From: Levilactobacillus angrenensis
GTDB taxonomy: Bacteria; Bacillota; Bacilli; Lactobacillales; Lactobacillaceae
Assembly: GCF_003946085.1 (NCBI RefSeq)
Contig: NZ_RHOB01000006.1
Location: 1-64,000 of the forward strand
Length of the DNA stretch: 64,000 nt
Direction of reading: 5' to 3'
Shown here: positions 56,301 through 64,000 of the stretch, one piece after another
Layout of the letters: the number at the start of each line of letters is the position of its first letter
Position numbering within the stretch: the first letter of the stretch is position 1
Notes under the pieces: generated by a model
The model's input: the letters and a program-made list of their open reading frames with translations, nothing else
Told to the model about the DNA's origin: nothing
Databases searched by the model: none
Position numbers and translations under genes: made by a program

Positions 56301-56363
56301 ACAAAAATAACGCTAGCCACAACTAGCGTCATTCCAACGTTTCTAACGGTTCATACCCGATTA

Positions 56364-56378
56364 AATGCGCCCCCCGAG
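56364..56378 (+). other. attR core inside the tRNA-Arg 3' end
   Basis: AATGCGCCCCCCGAG, identical to attL at 47220-47234. The tRNA gene remains complete at this end, as the element carries a copy of its tail. Confidence 0.85.
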
Positions 56379-56437
56379 AGTCGAACTCGGATCATGAGGA
56401 CCGAAATCTCATGTGCTATCCATTACACTAAGGGCGC
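56366..56437 (-). tRNA. tRNA-Arg (anticodon TCG)
   Basis: 72 nt. Acceptor GCGCCCT/GGGGCGC, D arm with TGTAATGGATA, anticodon loop TTTCGGT giving TCG, T arm CCGAG-TTCGACT-CTCGG, discriminator A, CCA not encoded. The last anticodon-stem pair is A-C, a mismatch. Target of the integrated element. TCG would read CGA/CGG. Confidence 0.85.
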
Positions 56438-56488
56438 CTAACGCCTTTATTTTAGCGCAATATTAGTTTGATGGCCAAATAATTTTAC

Positions 56489-56815
56489 TTACCGCGCCCC
56501 CGACGCCTTGATGGCCTGCTGTTCCAAATAGTCTTCCGTGGCGTCCGCATTTTCCCGGAAGTCAGCGATAAACGTGGCTCCCTGCGGCGCTACCGTGGCG
56601 GTTTGCTCGCCATTGATATCGGTGACGGTCAGCTGTTCGCCATCCCAAGCCGCCGTATCGTAATGGCCGTCTTCGATTTGGTCCAAGACATTTTGGAAAA
56701 TATCCAATACGGCCTGGCGAATGATGGCGTCCTCCGTCACGTTCTCACCGTGTTGCTTCAACTGTAGCTGGCGCAGTTGCACCTCATCCATATCCGTTGG
56801 TACTTGAATAAACAT
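56489..56815 (-). CDS. Conserved small protein, unknown function
   Basis: 108 residues from ATG 56815, 8 bases after GGGAGG. The frame is open further upstream, but those codons lack a ribosome site. MFIQVPTDMDEVQLRQLQLK, helical N-terminal half with TEDAIIRQAVLDIFQNVLDQ, then a beta-rich ITDINGE region. No family recognised. The helical part could be a dimerisation or ribbon-helix-helix-like domain (weak). Confidence 0.6.
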   Translation of the reverse strand: MFIQVPTDMDEVQLRQLQLKQHGENVTEDAIIRQAVLDIFQNVLDQIEDGHYDTAAWDGEQLTVTDINGEQTATVAPQGATFIADFRENADATEDYLEQQAIKASGAR

Positions 56816-56955
56816 CGTTGTGCCTCCCATAATTAGTTTTATTGCTATTCTAGCACGTTCCGGCAAAGAATAGAGGCAAAGCGTTATCCTTCTCACAAAT
56901 CTGGTGTAAACTAAGGGTATGTAAACGACTATGACTTTAGGAGGTGGGGCGACTC

Positions 56956-57405
56956 ATGGAAGACTCGATATTGGACTTTACCACGAACTTGGCCATCCTC
57001 CACCGGCAATTTCAGCGGGCGATGAACCAAATCCTGGAAGCCGACAAAATGCCCATCAACATTACAGAATTTTATTTACTGGTGCTGGTCTCAGAGACCA
57101 GTCAGCTCAACCAACGCCGGGCCGCTTGGACGATGGCGGTCGATGAAGGCCTGATGGCGCGCATGGTGCACCACCTGGTCGATTTGGCCCTACTCCAAAA
57201 GGAAACGGATCCCGACGACCGTCGCAACCGCCGCTTGACCCTGACTACCGACGGCAAAACACTGGTCAAACAGGCCATTACCGTACTGCACGACTGGTGG
57301 CAACAGGCCACGCCCACCGATGCCGACTTCGACTACGCCAGCATCACCGCGCAACTACAGCTACTGTCATCACGGGTCCTCCGTGATCAGACCGAGAGTC
57401 ACTAG
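56956..57405 (+). CDS. MarR-family transcriptional regulator
   Basis: 149 residues. Winged helix: LLVLVSETSQLNQRRAAWTM, VDEGLMARMVHHLVDLALLQ, and the wing motif ETDPDDRRNRRLTLTTDGK typical of MarR. ATG 56956 follows AGGAGGTGGGGCGACTC. A GTG at 56944 overlaps the ribosome site. Followed 27 bases later by nnrE, so probably cotranscribed and perhaps autoregulated. Confidence 0.85.
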   Translation: MEDSILDFTTNLAILHRQFQRAMNQILEADKMPINITEFYLLVLVSETSQLNQRRAAWTMAVDEGLMARMVHHLVDLALLQKETDPDDRRNRRLTLTTDGKTLVKQAITVLHDWWQQATPTDADFDYASITAQLQLLSSRVLRDQTESH

Positions 57406-57432
57406 CCGCATTTCCTGTGAGGAGGGATTTGT

Positions 57433-58080
57433 ATGAGTAAAGCCATTACCATTGCCGAGGCCCAACGTTACGATGCGCGCACGATCAACGTGATTGGCAT
57501 CCCCGCGCTGGTCCTCATGGAACGGGCCGCCCTGGCTGCCTTCAACAATATTTTAAATGATGATTTCGACCTGAGTCGTGTCGTCGTGGTCGCGGCCACC
57601 GGCAACAACGGCGGCGATGGGATCGCGGTCGCACGCCTACTGAAGATTCGCGGCATCAACGTGGAAATTTACCTGCTGGGCGATCCGGCCAAGGCCACCC
57701 CACAAACGACGCAACAGCTTAAGATTGCCAACTACTACAACATTCCCATCACCGAAGACCTCAACCACGTGGTCAACGCGACCGTGATCGTCGATGCCAT
57801 CTTCGGCGTCGGTCTGTCGCGCGAAGTCACTGGCAAATTTGCGGACGCCATCAACGCGATTAACGCGGCGGACGCCAAGACCGTTTCAATCGACGTGCCT
57901 TCGGGTATCAATGCCGATACCGGGGATGTCCTGGGCGTCGCCGTGGTGGCCGACACCACCACGACCATGGCCTACAACAAGATTGGCCTCCTGACCACGA
58001 TTGGCAAGCACCACGCCGGTACCATCCACGTCGCTGACATCGGCATTTATGCCCAAGACCGGCTGGAACACGCCCGCTGA
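57433..58080 (+). CDS. nnrE: NAD(P)H-hydrate epimerase (YjeF_N)
   Basis: Repairs hydrated NAD(P)H by epimerising it for the dehydratase. 215 residues, the N-terminal YjeF domain alone: GIPALVLMERAALAAFNNIL, GNNGGDGIAVARLL, VDAIFGVGLSREVTG, DVPSGINADTGDVLG. The dehydratase domain (YjeF_C) is absent and must be encoded elsewhere. ATG 57433 follows GAGGAGGG. Confidence 0.92.
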   Translation: MSKAITIAEAQRYDARTINVIGIPALVLMERAALAAFNNILNDDFDLSRVVVVAATGNNGGDGIAVARLLKIRGINVEIYLLGDPAKATPQTTQQLKIANYYNIPITEDLNHVVNATVIVDAIFGVGLSREVTGKFADAINAINAADAKTVSIDVPSGINADTGDVLGVAVVADTTTTMAYNKIGLLTTIGKHHAGTIHVADIGIYAQDRLEHAR

Positions 58081-58182
58081 TTGGACGCTCGCCTAACCAA
58101 CCACCGATATTTATTCAGAAAGCCCTTGAATACGAGTAAAATGGGATGTGCGAGAGCTGAGTGACTTTCGTGTTTCCCGACT

Positions 58183-58217
58183 AACGACTGACTTGCTAAT
58201 CAGGTCAGTCGTTTTTT
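58183..58217 (+). terminator. Terminator of marR-nnrE
   Basis: AACGACTGAC / GTCAGTCGTT stem then TTTTTT. Confidence 0.85.
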
Positions 58218-58338
58218 CGTGGCAAAATTCCTCCGAGGCACTTCACAAGCTTTCCCCACGAAAACCCAGTATACTAGGGATAAGTAGCGGCGTTCAGCTT
58301 AATTTAGCTAGCCGCAGAATACATTTCGGAGGTGCCCC

Positions 58339-58893
58339 ATGTCACAACTCGAAACTGGCTTTACCAACGTTCAAGCGCTGGACCCCAGCATCCTGGTCGA
58401 CCTGCGCTATGCCACCACTGACAATTTTACTCATCACGTGATTTATGATTTCACGACCGCCATCGCGCGGACCGGGACGGCTAAGAAGCTCGCCCGTGCC
58501 AGCGCGTTATTACGGGAACAAGGCTACCGACTCAAGGTGTGGGACGCCTATCGTCCCGTTCCTGCTCAAGAAAAATTGTATGAGGTTTATCCTGACCCGT
58601 CCTTCGTGGCCAAGCCGAACCCGAATTTTTCTCACCAAAAGGGCGTGACCTTTGACCTAACGCTGTGTGATAGCGACGGCAACGAGTTAGAAATGCAAAC
58701 GCCCTTTGACGACTTCACTTCAGCGGCGCACCGAGACCATCCCCGCACCGCTACTCAAGAAAAACACTACCAAATCCTCAACCAAGCCATGGAAGCAGCC
58801 GGCTTCTTCGGCTACGAAAACGAATGGTGGGACTACCGCGACACGGAAATGGACGACTACGAACCAGCCGCCGCGGACCCCAACGACTTCTGA
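58339..58893 (+). CDS. D-Ala-D-Ala dipeptidase family (VanX/DdpX), variant zinc site
   Basis: 184 residues. The zinc-site start SHQKGVTFDL (His, Asp) and the catalytic Glu region ENEWWDYRD are visible, with VWDAYRPVPAQEKL (Arg71-type). In VanX the last motif is EWWH, with His as third zinc ligand. Here Asp takes its place. The family cleaves D-Ala-D-Ala in peptidoglycan precursor turnover, and cells using D-Ala-D-Lac can keep such enzymes. ATG 58339 follows GGAGGTG. Cytoplasmic, monocistronic. Confidence 0.85.
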   Translation: MSQLETGFTNVQALDPSILVDLRYATTDNFTHHVIYDFTTAIARTGTAKKLARASALLREQGYRLKVWDAYRPVPAQEKLYEVYPDPSFVAKPNPNFSHQKGVTFDLTLCDSDGNELEMQTPFDDFTSAAHRDHPRTATQEKHYQILNQAMEAAGFFGYENEWWDYRDTEMDDYEPAAADPNDF

Positions 58894-58904
58894 CAATTCT
58901 TTTA

Positions 58905-59030
58905 CCTGACGCCTTACCGTTCCCCAGAGCAGGCAGAACTGGCTGACGCAGGCTTCTGGTTTCACTAGTTCTGGTGGACAAAACGCTGTCGCTCCGGGAG
59001 TCAAGACATTAATTCAACTTTCAACCTTTA
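58905..59030 (-). repeat. MITE-like repeat, copy F (end fragment)
   Basis: About 126 bp matching the last part of copy A (GCTGACGCAGG, CTGGTTTCACTAGTTCTGGT, GGGAGTCAAGACATTAATTC) and ending CTTTCAACCTTTA. The other four fifths are missing. Lies between convergent genes. Confidence 0.75.
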
Positions 59031-59040
59031 GTTAGGACAA

Positions 59041-59089
59041 CAAAATCGCCTGACATTCTCAAATTGATTGAGAATGCCAGGCGATTTTT
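59041..59089. terminator. Bidirectional terminator
   Basis: AAAATCGCCTG-CATTCTCAA / TTGAGAATG-CAGGCGATTTTTT long stem between convergent genes. Confidence 0.9.
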
Positions 59090-59090
59090 T

Positions 59091-59717
59091 CTATTCACTT
59101 TGCATAAATGAATGATCCGGAATCCGAATCAGCGTGAAGCGGTTGGCCAAGCGGCCGGCGTGCAAGCCGATGCCGTTGACAAAGGACTTCTTGTAAGTCG
59201 TCTCAATGACCCCGACCCAAGCGCGTTGGTGGCGTTGGTCGTATTTGGCGACCTTCTTGGTATCCCAGGTGTAGGCCGACGCTGGTAAATTGATCGCTTT
59301 TTTGCCAGCCGACACCGTGGCGTCCGTACTGCTGACCTGGTATTTTTCCCCTTCGGTCAGGTATGTATAGGTCTGCACTGGCTTTTTACCGGTACTGTTG
59401 TTGACCGTCACGTAGTACGCCGACCCGTTGCCATTGCCCGTGTTGATGACCAGTGGCTCGTAACGGGTGGTTTGGCTGACCCGGTCGCCCAGCTGATTGA
59501 CGTTTTGGAAGAAAGTCGTGTAGCTCATTCCCCCGAAGAATAGTAGCCAGACCACTAGCTCAATCGTTGAAATGGTAAAGTTCCGCCACGAAAAACTGTG
59601 GTGTTCCTTCACAATCAGCCGGATACGCCGCACGCGCATGTCGTGGACCATCCAGACCAGCGTTACCAGGACCAGCAACCACAGTGCCATCCCGACCAAG
59701 TTCCATGTCGATTTCAT
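59091..59717 (-). CDS. Lactobacillus membrane protein (LVIS_2131-like)
   Basis: 208 residues: two membrane helices (about 7-24 and 52-70), the first probably N-out, then an extracytoplasmic domain of 135 residues (NTGNGNGSAYYVTVNNSTGK, AWVGVIETTYKKSFVNGIGL). The arrangement matches the family I recall as LVIS_2131, specific to lactobacilli and without known function. ATG 59717 follows GGGAACTGGGAAA. Confidence 0.65.
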   Translation of the reverse strand: MKSTWNLVGMALWLLVLVTLVWMVHDMRVRRIRLIVKEHHSFSWRNFTISTIELVVWLLFFGGMSYTTFFQNVNQLGDRVSQTTRYEPLVINTGNGNGSAYYVTVNNSTGKKPVQTYTYLTEGEKYQVSSTDATVSAGKKAINLPASAYTWDTKKVAKYDQRHQRAWVGVIETTYKKSFVNGIGLHAGRLANRFTLIRIPDHSFMQSE

Positions 59718-59877
59718 TTTCCCAGTTCCCTTCCAAAAATAAGTCTCTTACTGATGGTACTTTTCTCGCTAATGGTTTTGCTCACCGAATCAGTCTCCTC
59801 CATAATGGTATACTTAAATGGATATTCTGCAACGTTAACCACCCAAGTTTTAATTTTCAATTAAGGAGGAAACCCTC

Positions 59878-60834
59878 GTGTGTACTAGTCTAACCTATAC
59901 GGCCGCAACAGGCCACCACTTTTTTGCCCGAACGATGGATTTTCCAACGACGACCCCCTGGCGGCCGGTCTTTTTGCCGCGCAACTACCACTGGCACACG
60001 GCGTTGGGGGACTCACGAACGACCCGCTATGCGCTACTGGGTGGCGGTCGCATCGCCAGTGATTTCAGCGCCTACCTCATGGCTGACGGCGTAAATGAAA
60101 CCGGTATCACGTGTGCCGAACTTTACCTGCCCGGTGCCGTCGACTATGCGGACGACCCCGTCGCTGGCCAAATCAATTTGACGCCCCAGGACTTTATCAA
60201 CTGGGTGTTGGGCGAACATGCCACCCTCGCCGAAGTCGTAGCCGACCTGCCACAAGTCACCTTAGTCGGCCGCAAATGGGGCGCTGACCGCTACGTCTAC
60301 CCCTTCCACTGGATCTTGAGCGACCGCCAGGGACAAACGCTGGTGATCGAACCCACCGGCGGACCCTTGACGGCACAATCCAATGCGGCGGGCGTCTTGA
60401 CCAACACGCCGGTCTTAGCCACCCACTTGCAAAATCTCAACGACTTCCTGCAGGTTCCCGGCGCCACCTTTACCGCAGCGACCCGGCAAGCCGCACAGAC
60501 CTACCTTGCCAGCGGCCAGCCCCTCCCTGCTGGCCCGGTGCCAACGCGGCGCTTCATCCACATGGCGTTGCGCCGATGGGGCACCCCGCCAGCCACGACC
60601 ACTACAGCCGCGACCACCCAACTTTTTCGCTGGTTAGCCGAGGTCCAGTTGCCTTACGACCCATTACGTCGTCACGAGGGTAACCATAACTATACCCATT
60701 ACCGGGGCGTCATTGACTTGGACCGGTTAACTTACAACTTTATTCCCCGCACGACCCATCGTTTGCAACAAATCAAATTAACCCCCGAAATGGTGGTACA
60801 TCAGCATTTTCCGCACGCTTACCCTGCTAATTAA
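59878..60834 (+). CDS. Choloylglycine hydrolase family (bile salt hydrolase/penicillin acylase)
   Basis: 318 residues, N-terminal-nucleophile hydrolase. After Met removal Cys2 is the nucleophile (CTSLTYTAATGHHFFARTMD, with the conserved Arg and Asp). VLTNTPVLATHLQNLNDFL carries the Asn of the active site, and the C-terminal HRLQQIKLTPEM fits. Cleaves amide bonds of conjugated bile salts, penicillin V or acyl-homoserine lactones. Which one cannot be read. GTG 59878 is the start, 8 bases after AAGGAGG. No signal peptide, so cytoplasmic. Confidence 0.88.
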   Translation: MCTSLTYTAATGHHFFARTMDFPTTTPWRPVFLPRNYHWHTALGDSRTTRYALLGGGRIASDFSAYLMADGVNETGITCAELYLPGAVDYADDPVAGQINLTPQDFINWVLGEHATLAEVVADLPQVTLVGRKWGADRYVYPFHWILSDRQGQTLVIEPTGGPLTAQSNAAGVLTNTPVLATHLQNLNDFLQVPGATFTAATRQAAQTYLASGQPLPAGPVPTRRFIHMALRRWGTPPATTTTAATTQLFRWLAEVQLPYDPLRRHEGNHNYTHYRGVIDLDRLTYNFIPRTTHRLQQIKLTPEMVVHQHFPHAYPAN

Positions 60835-60988
60835 CGTTAAATGTTGCAAACCTTAACGTTAGCTTTAATCCGATTGATATTTCTTTGAGACAATTCTGTA
60901 ACAACTCCCTGATAGTATTAGTCTTGTTGAAACGAAGCACGACATTCAAAATACGAAAATTAATTGAAAAGGGAGTTTGTTTACATTT

Positions 60989-61462
60989 ATGAAGAAGACG
61001 TTGACTGATATTATTTTAACTTTGATGGCTACTGTAGCCTTTGCGATTGCCGGGTTTGCAATTACCCAACCCACTGACGCTAGTGCCGCTACGATGTCAT
61101 ACGACAAGATCCACAAGGTTGCCAAAGCCCAATTAGGGAAACCTTACGGCTGGGGCGCTACTGGTCCTTCCCGCTTTGACTGCTCTGGTTTTACTAGCTA
61201 CGTTTATAAGAAGGGCGCTTCCAAGAAGATTCCGCGGACCGCTCAAGCACAATACAACAAGTACAAGCACGTGAGCTACAAGAACATCAAGAAGGGTGAT
61301 TTGGTCTTCTTCGGTGGTTCCAAGCGTTCTATTTCTCACGTTGGGTTATACGTCGGTAACGGTCGGATGATCGATTCCCAAAACCGTGGCGTTGTGACTG
61401 AAGCCGTTCATGCCCCATGGTGGCACGCTGTTGGTTACGCCCGCGTTGGTAATGTCGAATAA
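60989..61462 (+). CDS. Secreted NlpC/P60 cysteine peptidase
   Basis: 157 residues: signal peptide (IILTLMATVAFAIAGFAITQ, cleavage near DASAA), then a single NlpC/P60 domain with the catalytic Cys in FDCSGFTSYVY, His in ISHVGLYVGNGR and a third polar residue near the C-terminus. Cuts gamma-D-Glu-diaminopimelate/Lys bonds of peptidoglycan. ATG 60989 is 13 bases after GGGAG. TTG 60977 is too close to that site. No LysM or SH3 wall-binding domain. Confidence 0.88.
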   Translation: MKKTLTDIILTLMATVAFAIAGFAITQPTDASAATMSYDKIHKVAKAQLGKPYGWGATGPSRFDCSGFTSYVYKKGASKKIPRTAQAQYNKYKHVSYKNIKKGDLVFFGGSKRSISHVGLYVGNGRMIDSQNRGVVTEAVHAPWWHAVGYARVGNVE

Positions 61463-61510
61463 AGTTAAGCACCACTAACAGTTCCAAACTTCATAAATGA
61501 AATAAACTGT

Positions 61511-61544
61511 ATCCCCCGTCGTTGGTCGCGACGGGGGATTTTTG
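61511..61544 (+). terminator. Terminator of the NlpC/P60 gene
   Basis: ATCCCCCGTCG / CGCGACGGGGGAT stem then TTTTT. Confidence 0.9.
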
Positions 61545-61554
61545 GTTACCTAAC

Positions 61555-62189
61555 TGAAGGTTGAAATTAGCATTAACGCGATAGTCCCTGGAACGACAGT
61601 GTTCTGTCCGTTAAAATTAGTGAAACCAGGAGCCTGCGTCAGCCAGAGATTCCGCCTGCTATGGGGGACACCTCCAGCCAAAGAGCGGGCTTCCAGTTCG
61701 CTTTGAAGCCTGACAAAACCAGTCAGTCTCCAAAGTCGCCCCACGCTGTAGGCTGAGAAAAGACCTCAGCCAACACCGTCGACACAGCTGGCTCCATCTC
61801 TGTCTGTCTCCGGCAGATCGGTGATTATCAGCAACACTGTGTTAGAGACTAGTCGCTAGATCAGCCGCCACCTGGGGCTAAGCCGACTTTTACTGGCAAG
61901 CACTCCTGTAGCCGAGAGTCCGCCAAATATGGGTTCAGCCGTGGGAGTTGCCTTAGCGGCGCGGTTTCATGCCGCTTAGGCAACTGGCGTCTTTGAGACG
62001 CGATTTCCGGCTCAAAGCGAGGCCGAGACCGTCTCTCAGGCTCGGTCCGGTCCGCCCACTGCGTTCCAACCCATAGTTGGCGGACGGTAGGCGACCAGTA
62101 CACACTACGAAGCTGTAAACGACTAATTTTTACGCCATCAGTCGCACGGTGACAATGGTTCTAGCTGATTTCCATCTTTCAACCTTTAA
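61555..62189 (+). repeat. MITE-like repeat, copy E (full length, 9-bp target duplication)
   Basis: 635 bp, left end TGAAGGTTGAAA, right end TTTCAACCTTTAA, flanked on both sides by TTACCTAAC (61546-61554 and 62190-62198). Internal helices: GTCCGCCAAATATGGGTT with AACCCATAGTTGGCGGAC; GTTGCCTTAGCGGC with GCCGCTTAGGCAAC; GCGTCT/AGACGC; CTTTGAG/CTCAAAG; CCGAG/CTCGG. No conserved coding frame. Lies between convergent genes. Confidence 0.88.
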
Positions 62190-62200
62190 TTACCTAACAC

Positions 62201-62238
62201 AAAAGGACCACCAGCACTTTTCGCTAGTGGTCCCTTTT
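62201..62238. terminator. Bidirectional terminator before the flippase 3' end
   Basis: AAAAGGACCAC / GTGGTCCCTTTT stem, directly beyond the repeat's target duplication. Confidence 0.75.
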
Positions 62239-62305
62239 GTTGGACTGGCGCTGGTCTAAGCCACCAGGTAAGTCCAGATTTTTTCTGATAGGTACGACGA
62301 CTGAT

Positions 62306-63916
62306 CTACCGGCGCAAAGCCAATTTAATCGGCCGTTTGAAAATCAACTGGGCCACGCCCAACCGATTGGCCAAGACGATGTAAATGCCCAGCGTCACCA
62401 AGCCCAGCACGCCAACGTAACCCATGGCGAGGAGCTTGCTGGTGAAAAACAGGTGGCCGAATGCCCATTGACAACCGTCGACCAAGACCGTGGCTACCAC
62501 GGCAAAAATCAGGTTTAGCCGGGCAATCGGTCCGATGGCACGCACCTGAACCGCATAGCTTCGGCGAATCAACCGCCAACTCACCAACGTGATCCAGCCA
62601 AAGGCGATGCCCGTCGTCAGCAGGGCCCCGTAACCTTGAAATGCGTACACGAACGGCAACTGTAGCACGATTTTAATGCCCAACCCCGTTAAGAGATAGG
62701 TCGTGGCCTTCTTACTCATCCGCAGCGCTTGTAACACCGTCAATAGGTCCAGCGCTAATCCCAGCACCAGGCTTTGCCAGACGTTAGCCACCAGGTAGGT
62801 CGCTCCCGCCCCGTCAAAGTTAAAGAAGATGCCGTACGTTGGGTAGGCAAATACGCTGACCAAGATGACCAGTGGCAAAAGGACAAACGTTAACAGCTGA
62901 AAATTATTCGTTAATAACGCACTGATCTGCGGCCGATTCCGTTTAATATCCCCTAACTTACTAGCCAGCAACGGTAGCGACGTTTCCGCCACCGCCATGG
63001 CCAGTGACACGATGACCGTGGTAATCTTGTTAGGATTAGCGGAAAAAATCGTGAAGACGTACTGTGTCATAGCCGCCGTTTGATGTAACATCCCCTGCAT
63101 GATTTGCTTGAAAAACAACTGATCCACTAATTGACTCAGGGTAATTCCCGACCCCACAATCACGAAGGGAATCGATTCATAGCCAATCATCTTCAGCAGT
63201 TGGCCGGCCGCGTGCTGCTTCTTATCCTGGCTCTTAGCCGCCAGCTGACGGTACGTCCCGCGTTGTCGCCACAGATGGCCCAACAGGTACAGATAACTAC
63301 CGATTGCCCCGACGAAGGCTGCCGCCACACTGATAAAGACCGCCTGCACATAACTTTGATGCCAGACCTCGATCAGCAAATAAGTGCCGCCCAGAATCAC
63401 TAAGATGCGAATGAACTGTTCCCACAGTTGTGAGATACCAAAGGGCTTTAAGTCCCCATTTCCCTGGAACCATCCCCGCAAAATGCTCATAGACGGTAAG
63501 ATGATAATGGCCGGTACCAAGCAGCGAATCGCCGTCGTCGCGTTGGCCACCGAACTGACAGGACTGTTGGCCGCCAAAAGCGGGGCCAAGCCGTACAGTA
63601 GCGCGCCACAGATGACGCCGGACGCCACCATGAAGCCAAAACCCGCTACGGCAATGTGTTTAGAATTTTGAAAACTATCTTCCCCATTAAAAAACGCCAC
63701 CCGCCGAGCAATCGCGGACGGAAAGCCCGCCGTCCCCAGCGCGATGAATAAGGCATAGGGCGTGTACGCCGTGTTGAACAGCGCCTGCGCCACGGTTTGA
63801 TGCTGCGGCGATCCAATCATCGCCAACCACGGAATCAGGTAAACCACCCCTAAGACCCGCGAAAAAATGCTCCCAAATGAGAGCCAAAACGATCCAGAAA
63901 TAATTTTTTTATCCAT
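62306..63916 (-). CDS. Polysaccharide/lipid-II flippase family membrane protein (YtgP/SpoVB-like)
   Basis: 536 residues with about 14 membrane helices. The N-terminus MDKKIISGSFWLSFGSIFSR and the GTAGFPSAIARRVA and SILRGWFQGNGDLKP motifs are typical of MOP-superfamily SpoVB/YtgP/MurJ-type exporters that flip lipid-linked oligosaccharides or lipid II. ATG 63916 is chosen as the family-like start, though only GAGAGC is upstream. The frame runs 5 codons further. Monocistronic. Bases 63917-64000 show no gene. Confidence 0.85.
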   Translation of the reverse strand: MDKKIISGSFWLSFGSIFSRVLGVVYLIPWLAMIGSPQHQTVAQALFNTAYTPYALFIALGTAGFPSAIARRVAFFNGEDSFQNSKHIAVAGFGFMVASGVICGALLYGLAPLLAANSPVSSVANATTAIRCLVPAIIILPSMSILRGWFQGNGDLKPFGISQLWEQFIRILVILGGTYLLIEVWHQSYVQAVFISVAAAFVGAIGSYLYLLGHLWRQRGTYRQLAAKSQDKKQHAAGQLLKMIGYESIPFVIVGSGITLSQLVDQLFFKQIMQGMLHQTAAMTQYVFTIFSANPNKITTVIVSLAMAVAETSLPLLASKLGDIKRNRPQISALLTNNFQLLTFVLLPLVILVSVFAYPTYGIFFNFDGAGATYLVANVWQSLVLGLALDLLTVLQALRMSKKATTYLLTGLGIKIVLQLPFVYAFQGYGALLTTGIAFGWITLVSWRLIRRSYAVQVRAIGPIARLNLIFAVVATVLVDGCQWAFGHLFFTSKLLAMGYVGVLGLVTLGIYIVLANRLGVAQLIFKRPIKLALRR

Positions 63917-64000
63917 AAAACTTGCTCTCACTCTTCTAGTCTAATGCGTCAAGCACCACTAGTCAGGATACACTTCTCACCCACCACTGTACATAACCAA

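Overview
The window looks like a chromosome segment of a heterofermentative lactobacillus of the Levilactobacillus brevis group. The basis is a xylose locus (xylA, xylB, two xylT, a ROK-type XylR) whose transporters match the L. brevis xylose:proton symporter as I remember it, a KxYKxGKxW signal with an LPQTN sorting signal, a T-box leader, CcpA (cre) sites, PurBoxes and lactobacillus-type surface proteins. No database could be searched, so the species is an inference. Most genes are ordinary chromosomal housekeeping or accessory genes.

Layout. 1-9300: a transposase tail, an esterase, a phosphatase, a second hydrolase, then divergent purB/purA with guaC and two orphan antitoxin-like genes. 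9300-14600: two tandem uspA-mntH pairs facing a DtxR/MntR-like regulator whose metal ligands are all replaced. 14700-27400: a NhaC-type antiporter behind a T-box leader (probable Tyr specifier), aldo/keto reductase, potassium channel, a Panacea-type toxin-antitoxin pair, M20 peptidase, PEBP and Usp genes, a 37-codon membrane peptide, and butA. 27600-38100: the xylose regulon. All three xyl promoters have the same architecture: a cre over the -35 box and a 23-bp GTTrGTT-N9-AACCAAC operator just downstream of the -10 box. A large LRR/MucBP surface protein sits between xylA and xylR. 38300-46900: aldo/keto reductase, arsenate reductase, rarA, a MazG-like plus GIY-YIG/DUF2075 pair, a secreted GH20-like enzyme, Mrr endonuclease and a WYL regulator.

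47220-56378 is an integrated element of about 9.2 kb in the 3' end of a tRNA-Arg gene. It has a 15-bp att repeat at both ends, TGTCACCA arm-type repeats beside both ends, a tyrosine integrase, a CI-like repressor facing a small HTH gene across three evenly spaced operators, a Rha-like protein, an excisionase-like protein, a replication-type HTH protein, ArpU, a truncated DUF3102 gene and a membrane-anchored methyltransferase. No capsid, tail or lysis genes are seen, so it resembles a phage satellite (PICI-like) or a reduced prophage. It holds about 0.8 kb of non-coding DNA (48370-49180) that folds into long helices only on the minus strand. This is a candidate giant structured RNA of the GOLLD/ROOL kind.

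56400-64000: a MarR regulator with NAD(P)H-hydrate epimerase, a D-Ala-D-Ala dipeptidase homologue, a bile-salt-hydrolase/penicillin-acylase family enzyme, an NlpC/P60 hydrolase and a lipid flippase.

Scattered through the window are six copies or fragments of a non-coding, highly structured repeat (up to 635 bp). Its ends are inverted AAGGTTGAAAG, and two copies are flanked by perfect 9-bp direct repeats, so it behaves like a MITE. Five of the six lie between convergent genes.
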